Shown in pieces: positions 1-5,290 of a stretch of DNA of 5,290 nucleotides (position 1 is its first letter; the number at the start of each line of letters is the position of its first letter). Under the pieces are notes generated by a model. That model saw only the letters and a list, made by a program, of their open reading frames with translations. It was not told where the DNA came from and did no database searches. This DNA is from an uncultured Erysipelotrichaceae bacterium (lineage in GTDB: Bacteria; Bacillota_I; Bacilli_A; Erysipelotrichales; Erysipelotrichaceae), in contig CAKUTY010000110.1 of the NCBI GenBank assembly GCA_934692455.1, positions 1-5,290 on the forward strand, in the 5' to 3' direction. Made by a program: the position numbers and the translations under genes.

Positions 1-690
1 ACATCTGACATCAGTGAGATTCCGGTGTTTGCGTCTATGTGGAACATGGATGGTTTAATCTTAATGGGCTTTTGTGAAAACGACTATGAAGAACTAAGAA
101 AACAAATGCGTATTTCTTTTGTGGTTTATGATGGCTACTTTAATGAATGTAACAAGATAGTTAATCTAGTTATTGATCATTATGATGGTGGCTACAAGGC
201 TGGCGAATACTTTAAAAAACACAATCATAAAAAGGCCTTATGCATTGCGGATAATTATATTTGTATGGATAAAGAGAGAATAGAAGGATTCAAGACTGCC
301 TTTGGTAGTGATACAACTAAAGTATGGACTATTCCAAATACTAAGAAATTAAGAGATCAATTCTATGAAGAAAATTATCTAGATATTTTTAATAATAAGA
401 TTACAGCTATTTTTGCGGTATCGGACTTTTATGCCCTAGATTTAATGCACTTTCTACAAAACAAAAATATAAATATTCCTAATGATGTTCAAATCATCGG
501 CTTTGATGATAGTGAAATGAGTAGATTATCTAATCCTAGTTTATCTACTATTCATCAAGATAATGACTTAAGAGCTATTAAAGCTATCTCTTGTTTAGAA
601 GCGATGCGTGATGGAAAAGAATATGATACTAAGATTGTCTTACCTGTTAGTCTAATAGAAAGGGAAAGTACCAATGCCAAAATTTTATAA
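1..690 (+). CDS. LacI-family transcriptional regulator, C-terminal part (5' end outside window)
   Basis: The frame is open from the first base and ends with TAA at 688-690, giving 229 residues of a protein whose beginning lies upstream. It is the periplasmic-binding-protein-like sensor domain of a LacI/GalR-type repressor. Visible family landmarks are the strand DGLILMG (about residues 17-23), the segment DGGYKAGEYFKKHNHKK (lobe crossover helix), AIFAVSDFYALDLMHFL, then IPNDVQIIGFDDSE (GFDD at 167-170) and the SLSTIHQD strand, closing with LIEREST, the usual LacI-family tail (compare LI.REST). The N-terminal helix-turn-helix and hinge are not in the window, so the operator cannot be inferred. 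The ligand is unknown; LacI members usually bind sugars or nucleosides. The gene overlaps the next one, a MATE exporter, and may control it. Family is confident, specificity is not. An internal GTG at 25 is only a codon, not the true start. Confidence 0.9.
   Translation, partial: TSDISEIPVFASMWNMDGLILMGFCENDYEELRKQMRISFVVYDGYFNECNKIVNLVIDHYDGGYKAGEYFKKHNHKKALCIADNYICMDKERIEGFKTAFGSDTTKVWTIPNTKKLRDQFYEENYLDIFNNKITAIFAVSDFYALDLMHFLQNKNINIPNDVQIIGFDDSEMSRLSNPSLSTIHQDNDLRAIKAISCLEAMRDGKEYDTKIVLPVSLIERESTNAKIL
659..664 (+). promoter_or_regulatory. Ribosome binding site of the MATE gene, inside the regulator's coding sequence
   Basis: AAAGGG lies 9 bases before the ATG at 674 and within the last codons of the upstream regulator. 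It supports 674 as the exporter's start and shows that ribosomes can load there while, or just after, the regulator is translated. Confidence 0.7.
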
Positions 691-1987
691 AACATTATTA
701 AAAATTGCGATTCCTGTAACACTTCAAAGCATGTTACAAGCATCATTCTCCATTATAGATCAAGTCATGATTGGTCAACTTGGTGAAGCAAGCATCTCAT
801 CTGTTGGCCTATGCGGTAATTTTACCTTGATATTTACTGTTATCATTGGTGCAGTTAGTACGGTAGCTGGTATCTTAATGGCTCAATTTATTGGTTCTGA
901 TGATAAAAAAGAAGCGTGGTGCAGTTTTTGGGTGAGCACACTTACTAGTATTATTATTTCTTCTTTATTTTTCTTATCATCATTTCTATTTACGAAGAAT
1001 ATATTAAGCTTATATACAAAAGATTTTGAAGTTATTGATGTAGGTCAAGTATATTTTAAAATCATAGCTTTCACTTATATTCCAATGGCTATCTCCAATA
1101 TAGTTTCTTCTTATTTAAGATGCATAGAACATGCGACTATTCCTTTTATATCTAGTTTTATTTCGGTTTTAATTAATACAAGTTTAAACTATATATTCAT
1201 CTTTAATTATGACTTGGAAATTAAAGGGGCAGCCTTGGCTACTTTGATTTCTCAATTAGTTAATCTATTATTTATCATTATTGGCTTTATATATATCACA
1301 AGAAAAGATAAACCGATTGTATGTCTTAAATTCAATAAACTATCTTTAAATGATTATTTGATTATGATTTTTCCCATCTTAATAAGCGAATTTTTGTGGA
1401 GTCTAGGTCAAAATGTAGAATCATCTATCTATGGACACTTAAGTACTTCTAGTTTAGCGGCTTATACTTTAACTTGTCCTATACAGGGTTTATTTGTAGG
1501 TGCCTTAAGTGGTCTATCAACAGCCGCTGCAATTATGATAGGTAAACAATTAGGCAAGAAAGATTATGATGGTGCTTATAATGATTCCAAAAAGATAATG
1601 TATCTTGGTTTAGTATTATCAATTTGTATATCTTTTATTCTTATGATCTTTGCGGACAATTATACAAATCTATATAAAGTTGATAATTATGTTAAAGATA
1701 TTGGCAAAACTATTCTTATTGTCTTTGCCTTATATGCACCAGTAAAAGTAGAAAATATGATACTAGGTGGTGGCATTATTAGAAGTGGTGGCAATACCAA
1801 ATTGATTATGATTATCGATATTATTGGAACTTGGTGCGTGGGCATTCCATTGTGTCTAATAGCTACTTATATCTTTAAGTGGGACATAGTAGGTATCTAC
1901 GCCTTATTAACTACAGAAGAAGTATTTAGATTGATTGTTAGCTTAATTGTCTTTAAGAAACGTAAATGGTTAATTAGTTTGTCTTAA
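674..1987 (+). CDS. MATE-family efflux transporter
   Basis: 437-residue integral membrane protein of the multidrug and toxic compound extrusion family, close to the usual 440-460. These carriers export cationic drugs or metabolites across the cytoplasmic membrane in exchange for Na+ or H+. About twelve hydrophobic segments are visible, roughly at 8-28, 48-70, 85-107, 125-147, 155-178, 187-208, 228-248, 262-288, 305-326, 343-363, 378-400 and 405-427, in two six-helix halves. Family hallmarks are IAIPVTLQSML with the TM1 proline, IDQVMIGQLGEASISSVG after it, the interhelical IGKQLGKKDYDGAY (about 289-302), and GGGIIRSGGNTK (about 365-376), matching the G..R.GG.T motif of the C-terminal half. 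The ATG at 674 has a good ribosome binding site, and the first residues lead straight into TM1. It overlaps the LacI-type regulator by 17 bases, suggesting coupled expression. Substrate and coupling ion cannot be read from the sequence. Confidence 0.93.
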   Translation: MPKFYKTLLKIAIPVTLQSMLQASFSIIDQVMIGQLGEASISSVGLCGNFTLIFTVIIGAVSTVAGILMAQFIGSDDKKEAWCSFWVSTLTSIIISSLFFLSSFLFTKNILSLYTKDFEVIDVGQVYFKIIAFTYIPMAISNIVSSYLRCIEHATIPFISSFISVLINTSLNYIFIFNYDLEIKGAALATLISQLVNLLFIIIGFIYITRKDKPIVCLKFNKLSLNDYLIMIFPILISEFLWSLGQNVESSIYGHLSTSSLAAYTLTCPIQGLFVGALSGLSTAAAIMIGKQLGKKDYDGAYNDSKKIMYLGLVLSICISFILMIFADNYTNLYKVDNYVKDIGKTILIVFALYAPVKVENMILGGGIIRSGGNTKLIMIIDIIGTWCVGIPLCLIATYIFKWDIVGIYALLTTEEVFRLIVSLIVFKKRKWLISLS

Positions 1988-1990
1988 TAA

Positions 1991-2017
1991 TTTAAAAAGG
2001 ATGGTTTGTCCATCCTT
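1991..2017 (-). terminator. Intrinsic terminator at the end of proS, possibly bidirectional
   Basis: A perfect 8-bp inverted repeat, AAGGATGG (1997-2004) and CCATCCTT (2010-2017), encloses a 5-base loop. Read on the minus strand the second arm runs straight into a T-run (CCTTTTTAAATTATT), the classic layout for ending proS transcription, whose stop codon is at 2022-2024. On the plus strand the hairpin starts 10 bases after the MATE stop codon but is followed by the less uniform AAGCTTATTTATT, so termination in that direction is probably weaker. Confidence 0.8.
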
Positions 2018-2021
2018 AAGC

Positions 2022-2867
2022 TTATTTATTAACTTCGTTCTTTAAGAATTCAATTGCTTCATCAATTGTAAGTTCTTGAACATCATCACAGCCACGCTTC
2101 TTTAATTCGACGATGCCTTCACCAATTCGCTTACCAACAGTAATACGATAAGGGATACCGATTAGTTCAGAATCATTGAACTTAATGCCAGGTCTTTCAT
2201 TTCTATCATCTAGCATTGTTTCAACACCAGCTGCATTTAACTTATCATATAGTTCATTACCCTTAGCAACCTGTGTTTCATCTTTCATAGACATGATAAG
2301 AACGATACAGTGATATGGCGCAATATTTAATGGCCATACAATACCTTTTTCATCGTTGTTTTGTTCCACAACAGCAGCGATTGTTCTACCTACACCAATA
2401 CCATAAGACCCCATCCAAACATCTTCTTGTTTGTTATCTTTATTTAGGTAAGATAAATCTAATGCCTTTGAATACTTAGTACCAAGCTTGAATGTATTAC
2501 CAACTTCAATACCCTTAGTCATCTTAAGTGGCTTACCACATACTGGACAAATATCTCCTTCCATTACATTAGAGATATCCGCAACCATAAAAGCCTTAAT
2601 ATCACCAGGATTAGCATTCATCAAGTGATAACCTTCCTTGTTAGCACCACATACGAAGTTATGCATATTCATAACTTCATTATCAACAATCATCTTAGCA
2701 TTTAAGCCAATAGGTCCTGTAAAACCAGGTACCGCATTAGATGTTGCGATTAGGGCATCGTCCGCAAAGTTAACTTCACTACAGCCTAATAACTTACAAA
2801 CCTTAGTTTCATTTAATTCACGATCACCTCTAATGAATAAAACAACTAGTTCATCCTTAATATTCAT
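2022..2867 (-). CDS. proS: Prolyl-tRNA synthetase C-terminal fragment (281 aa; editing domain, motif 3, anticodon-binding domain)
   Basis: Downstream half of the interrupted proS, in the same frame as the upstream half. The first Met after the stop is at 2867, but no purine-rich ribosome binding site precedes it, so independent initiation looks poor and this ATG is probably just an internal Met (residue 280 of the full protein). Visible in fragment numbering are most of the YbaK-like editing insertion (FIRGDRELNE at 11-20, PGFTGPIGL at 47-55, CGAN at 73-76, CPVCGKPL at 107-114, KGIEVGNTFKLGTKYS at 118-133), motif 3 with MGSYGIGVGRTIAAVVEQ (152-169) then GIVWPLNIAPY, and the anticodon-binding domain with LDDRNERPGIKFNDSELIGIPY (219-240). 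The natural stop is TAA at 2022-2024, just before the terminator hairpin. Confidence 0.83.
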   Translation of the reverse strand: MNIKDELVVLFIRGDRELNETKVCKLLGCSEVNFADDALIATSNAVPGFTGPIGLNAKMIVDNEVMNMHNFVCGANKEGYHLMNANPGDIKAFMVADISNVMEGDICPVCGKPLKMTKGIEVGNTFKLGTKYSKALDLSYLNKDNKQEDVWMGSYGIGVGRTIAAVVEQNNDEKGIVWPLNIAPYHCIVLIMSMKDETQVAKGNELYDKLNAAGVETMLDDRNERPGIKFNDSELIGIPYRITVGKRIGEGIVELKKRGCDDVQELTIDEAIEFLKNEVNK

Positions 2868-2903
2868 AAGTAAAGCTTTAACTGATTTTCTAGGATCAAC
2901 ATT

Positions 2904-3704
2904 TTAGAAATTACATACTTCTTCAATTGACTTACAATCAGGTGTAGCTACTTCAGTTAACTCAAGTGGTGCTTCAAGAGATTCTTTAGTAACAAGTTGA
3001 GCTACTTCTTCATTACTAGAATAGCCACAATCACAATAGATAACACTATCTTCACCAACTGGTGTAATAGCTTGGAACTCTTCTGATAATAAACCACCCA
3101 TGATACCTGTATCAGCCTTTACGATACGATAATCTAGACCAATTTCATCAAATATTGCCTTATATGCATCAAACATCTTCTTATACGCAACATCTAGTCC
3201 TTGTTCATCAGTGTCGAAAGAATAAGCATCTTTCATCACAAATTCTTTAACTCTGATTAGACCAAAACGAGCTCTAGGTTCATCACGGAACTTAGTTTGA
3301 ATTTGGTATAGATTAAATGGCATGTCCTTATATGATCTAATCATTGACTTACTTGCAAAGGCAAATAATTCTTCATGAGTTGGACCCAGTACCATGTCCT
3401 TACCAGTACGATCTTTTAGTTTGAAGATAGAAGGACCAAAACCTTGTAGTCTTCCTGAATTTTCATAATATTCACTGGCAATTAACGCTGGCATCTTAAC
3501 TTCTTGGCTACCAGCCTTGTTCATATGCTTTCTAATGATTTTTTCTACTTTATCTTGTACTCTTAATCCTAAAGGAAGCATCATATAAATACCGGCAGAT
3601 GTTTTCTTGATATAACCGGCTTTTACAAGTAGATTTCCACTTTTTGAGTCTTCATCTCTTGCGTCTTCTCTTAATGTAAAAAAATAAGAATCTTTTAATT
3701 TCAT
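2904..3704 (-). CDS. proS: Prolyl-tRNA synthetase N-terminal fragment (266 aa; motifs 1 and 2)
   Basis: Upstream half of the interrupted proS. The start at 3704 (MKLKDSYFF) is preferred over an in-frame ATG at 3737 because AGGAG lies 8 bases before it, and family members begin close to this point, just before the conserved TLREDARDEDS segment. Visible are motif 1 (about 40-73: GIYMMLPLGLRVQDKV then KMPAL), the GPTHEE loop at 107-112, motif 2 with FRDE at 139-142 and the R-x-GLIR-x-KEF stretch after it, MKDAYSFD at 157-164, and the start of the editing insertion with GGLLSEEFQA and a CDCGYSSNEE element. It ends at the TAA after IEEVCNF. Alone it lacks motif 3, which supplies part of the ATP site, and it lacks the anticodon-binding domain, so it should not charge tRNA unless it pairs with the other half or the stop is read through. 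Confidence 0.85.
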   Translation of the reverse strand: MKLKDSYFFTLREDARDEDSKSGNLLVKAGYIKKTSAGIYMMLPLGLRVQDKVEKIIRKHMNKAGSQEVKMPALIASEYYENSGRLQGFGPSIFKLKDRTGKDMVLGPTHEELFAFASKSMIRSYKDMPFNLYQIQTKFRDEPRARFGLIRVKEFVMKDAYSFDTDEQGLDVAYKKMFDAYKAIFDEIGLDYRIVKADTGIMGGLLSEEFQAITPVGEDSVIYCDCGYSSNEEVAQLVTKESLEAPLELTEVATPDCKSIEEVCNF

Positions 3705-3712
3705 GACGTAAA

Positions 3713-3717
3713 CTCCT
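3713..3717 (-). promoter_or_regulatory. Ribosome binding site of proS
   Basis: On the minus strand AGGAG (within TTAGGAGTT) sits 8 bases before the ATG at 3704. It fixes the proS start at 3704 and argues against the upstream in-frame ATG at 3737, which has no such site and lies in the promoter. Confidence 0.8.
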
Positions 3718-3727
3718 AACTTTAACA

Positions 3728-3738
3728 ATTTTATCATA
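3728..3738 (-). promoter_or_regulatory. Probable proS promoter -10 region
   Basis: The minus strand reads TATGATAAAAT across 3738-3728, offering TATGAT (3738-3733) or the overlapping TAAAAT (3733-3728) as a -10 box. Either would start transcription about 10-20 bases before the ribosome binding site. No convincing -35 box is seen at the usual distance, so this is a tentative call based on composition and position. The resulting leader is too short for a T-box or other riboswitch. Confidence 0.4.
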
Positions 3739-3755
3739 GTTAACCACTAAAAATA

Positions 3756-3764
3756 TGGTATATT
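3756..3764 (+). promoter_or_regulatory. Probable extended -10 promoter of the IMP dehydrogenase gene
   Basis: TGGTATATT fits the extended -10 pattern TGnTATAAT with one mismatch in the hexamer. It lies 22 bases before the ATG at 3787, so the leader would be only about 15 bases. The expected -35 area has no good TTGACA match, which an extended -10 can compensate for. It sits back to back with the proS promoter. Confidence 0.5.
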
Positions 3765-3774
3765 AGATAAAAAT

Positions 3775-3781
3775 AAAGGGG
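3775..3781 (+). promoter_or_regulatory. Ribosome binding site of the IMP dehydrogenase gene
   Basis: AAAGGGG lies 5 bases before the ATG at 3787. A second AGG at 3783-3785 is too close to the ATG to serve. This supports the chosen start, which also matches the MAK..F start of the related family. Confidence 0.65.
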
Positions 3782-3786
3782 CAGGT

Positions 3787-5290
3787 ATGGCAAAATTTTT
3801 TAAAGAAGAATCTAGAACATTTAACGAATACTTACTAGTACCAGGTTTATCTACAAGAGAAAACACTCCTAGTAATGTTGATCTTACAACACCTTTAGTT
3901 AGGTTTAAGAAAGGTGAAGAAAGTACAATCAAGCTAAAGCTTCCAATGATAAGTGCAATCATGCAGTCAGTATCAAATGATACTATGGCTATCGCTTTGG
4001 CAAAAGAGGGCGGTGTCAGCTTCATTTATGGTTCTCAAACTATTGAGCAACAAGCTGAAATGGTTAGAAAAGTAAAGACTCACAAGGCTGGTTTTGTAAT
4101 TTCTGACTCAAACGTTAAGCCTGATAATACAATTGCTGAATTATTAGAAGTAATCGAAAGAACAGGACATTCAACTGTTGCGGTTACTGATGATGGTAAG
4201 AATCATGGCATTTTAAAAGGTATTATCACATCTAGAGACTATCGTTTAGGTAGAGTCTCATTAGATGATAAGGTAGAAAAATATATGACACCAATTGAAA
4301 AGTTGGTTTGTGGTCATGTTTCACTTACATTAAGTGAATGTAACGACTTAATCTGGGATAATAAGTTAAATAGCTTACCTATCTTAGATGATGAAAAGCG
4401 TTTAGTTTACTTAGTATTTAGAAAAGACTATGAAGCTCATAAGGAACATCCAAATGAACTATTAGATGAACACAAGAGATTTATTGTTGGTGCTGGTATC
4501 AATACAAGAGACTATGAAGAAAGAGTTCCAGCACTAGTTGAAGCTGGTGTTGACGTATTATGTATTGACTCTTCAGAAGGCTTTACTGAGTATCAAAAAG
4601 ATACAATCGCATGGATTCATGAAAAGTATCAAGGTAGAGTAAAAGTTGGTGCTGGTAATATTGTTGATGAAGATGGTTTCCGTTTCTTAGCTGATGCAGG
4701 TGCTGACTTCATTAAGATCGGTATCGGTGGTGGTTCTATTTGCATTACAAGAGAAACAAAGGGTATTGGTAGAGGTCAAGCTACAGCTGTTATTGAGGTT
4801 GCTAAGGCAAGAGATGCATACTTTGAAGAAACTGGTATTTATGTGCCAATTTGTTCAGATGGTGGTATCGTTTATGACCACCACATTTCATTAGCTCTTG
4901 CGATGGGTGCTGATTTTGTAATGTTAGGCAGATACTTCTCTCGTTTTGAAGAATCCCCAACTAATAAGATTATGTTAAATGGCTCTTACTATAAGGAATA
5001 CTGGGGTGAAGGTTCAAATCGTGCTAGAAACTGGCAAAGATATGATGTTGGTCAAAAGTCTGGTATGTCTTTTGAAGAAGGTGTTGACTCTTATGTACCT
5101 TATGCAGGTTATTTAAGAGATAATGTTAGGGTTACTACTGCTAAGATTAAGTCAACTATGTCTAACTGTGGCGCTAATAACTTAACTGAATTTAGAGATA
5201 AGGCTCGTTTAACTCTTGTATCAAGCACTTCTATTGTTGAGGGTGGTGCTCATGACGTTGTGGTTAAGAAGAACTCTAATGGCCAAGGTA
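3787..5290 (+). CDS. guaB: Inosine-5'-monophosphate dehydrogenase, Tritrichomonas-like subfamily (3' end outside window)
   Basis: Catalyses NAD+-dependent oxidation of IMP to XMP, the committed step of guanine nucleotide synthesis, in the cytoplasm as a tetramer. 501 codons are present with no stop before the window ends; relatives are about 500 residues, so only a few codons are missing. A (beta/alpha)8 barrel is interrupted by two CBS domains (about 103-158 and 165-220). Key residues are Asp261 (CIDSSEG, NAD site), Lys310, the catalytic loop GGGSICITR with Cys319, Asp358 (CSDGG, IMP site), Glu408 in YWGEGS, the flap Arg418-Tyr419 (NWQRYD), which activates water and separates this enzyme from GMP reductase, and Glu431. 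The catalytic loop and the stretch RETKGIGRGQATA differ from ordinary bacterial GuaB (GPGSICTTR...G.P) and match the T. foetus type as I recall it. It is divergent from proS and has its own promoter. Confidence 0.95.
   Translation, partial: MAKFFKEESRTFNEYLLVPGLSTRENTPSNVDLTTPLVRFKKGEESTIKLKLPMISAIMQSVSNDTMAIALAKEGGVSFIYGSQTIEQQAEMVRKVKTHKAGFVISDSNVKPDNTIAELLEVIERTGHSTVAVTDDGKNHGILKGIITSRDYRLGRVSLDDKVEKYMTPIEKLVCGHVSLTLSECNDLIWDNKLNSLPILDDEKRLVYLVFRKDYEAHKEHPNELLDEHKRFIVGAGINTRDYEERVPALVEAGVDVLCIDSSEGFTEYQKDTIAWIHEKYQGRVKVGAGNIVDEDGFRFLADAGADFIKIGIGGGSICITRETKGIGRGQATAVIEVAKARDAYFEETGIYVPICSDGGIVYDHHISLALAMGADFVMLGRYFSRFEESPTNKIMLNGSYYKEYWGEGSNRARNWQRYDVGQKSGMSFEEGVDSYVPYAGYLRDNVRVTTAKIKSTMSNCGANNLTEFRDKARLTLVSSTSIVEGGAHDVVVKKNSNGQG

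Larger units (their letters stand above)
2022..3704 (-). pseudogene. proS: Proline--tRNA ligase (prolyl-tRNA synthetase) gene interrupted by one in-frame stop
   Basis: Class II aminoacyl-tRNA synthetase that charges tRNA-Pro with proline in the cytoplasm. Reading through codon 267 gives 560 codons, close to the 565-572 residues of bacterial-type ProRS, with every domain in order: catalytic core motifs 1 and 2, the editing insertion (INS, about 220-400), motif 3 (about 432-448) and the anticodon-binding domain with LDDRNERPGIKF and ELIGIPYRITVGKR. The frame is broken only by TAA at 2904-2906. Both sides are in the same frame, and the 12 codons between the stop and the next ATG (NVDPRKSVKALL) still match the family, including the Lys equivalent to E. 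coli ProRS Lys279. Most relatives I recall have Leu at the stop position, so TTA to TAA is the simplest change. It may be a true nonsense mutation, a sequencing error, or a gene backed up by a second ProRS elsewhere. There is no visible frameshift, insertion or other decay. Confidence 0.85.

Noticed and set aside
555..746. Minus-strand open frame of 63 codons across the regulator/exporter junction
   Set aside because: It is antisense to two well-supported genes and has no recognisable features.
2904..2906. Genetic code reassignment, selenocysteine or pyrrolysine as explanation for the proS stop
   Set aside because: The codon is TAA, not TGA or TAG, and TAA also ends the regulator, the exporter and proS itself, so a general reassignment does not fit.
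2638..2907. Plus-strand open frame of 89 codons across the proS region
   Set aside because: It is antisense to the conserved proS editing-domain sequence, has no family resemblance and no ribosome binding site of note.
3735..3737. ATG at 3737 (minus strand) as the proS start
   Set aside because: It lacks a ribosome binding site, overlaps the probable -10 box and would add 11 residues absent from the family. The ATG at 3704 has a well-spaced AGGAG.
3705..3786. Guanine riboswitch or PurR box upstream of guaB
   Set aside because: The predicted leader is only about 15 bases and no CCGAAC-type PurR motif is visible.
3747..4025. Minus-strand open frame of 92 codons at the start of the IMP dehydrogenase gene
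   Set aside because: It lies antisense to a clearly conserved coding sequence and looks like a shadow frame.
4694..4894. Plus-strand open frame of 66 codons inside the IMP dehydrogenase gene
   Set aside because: It is out of frame over the catalytic loop region of guaB, with low-complexity composition; the guaB frame is the conserved one.
1..5290. CRISPR array, insertion sequence, tRNA or prophage signal
   Set aside because: No spaced direct repeats, transposase-like frames, cloverleaf-like segments or phage genes are seen; nearly all bases are explained by four genes and two short intergenic gaps.

Overview
The window looks like chromosomal DNA from a low-GC Gram-positive bacterium (Bacillota). 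AT-rich codons dominate (TTA for Leu, AGA for Arg, AAT/AAA), the genes have purine-rich ribosome binding sites, and the proline--tRNA ligase is the bacterial type with an editing insertion. A gut-associated lineage such as Erysipelotrichia would fit, but that is inference from overall feel and the sequence does not prove it.

Layout: (1) Positions 1-690, plus strand, hold the C-terminal effector-binding part of a LacI-family transcription regulator; its DNA-binding head lies outside the window. (2) Positions 674-1987, plus strand, hold a MATE-family multidrug/metabolite exporter. It overlaps the regulator by 17 bases, so the two are almost certainly one translationally coupled unit. (3) Positions 1988-2021 are a short convergent intergenic gap with a hairpin terminator, whose T-run is best placed for the minus-strand gene. 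(4) Positions 2022-3704, minus strand, hold proS (prolyl-tRNA synthetase). Its reading frame is complete, about 560 codons, except for one in-frame TAA at codon 267. (5) Positions 3705-3786 are a compact divergent promoter region. (6) Position 3787 to the window end, plus strand, holds an IMP dehydrogenase, 501 codons in the window and probably only a few codons short of complete. It belongs to the unusual subfamily typified by the Tritrichomonas foetus enzyme.

The regulator and exporter form an accessory drug- or metabolite-response pair. proS and guaB are housekeeping genes (translation and guanine nucleotide synthesis) fired from back-to-back promoters.

The two points most worth a second look are the single nonsense codon in an otherwise intact, normally essential proS, and the protist-like IMP dehydrogenase, whose key residues fall at exactly the T. 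foetus residue numbers. I found no RNA genes, insertion sequences, CRISPR arrays, riboswitches or long repeats, and no clearly new biological system.
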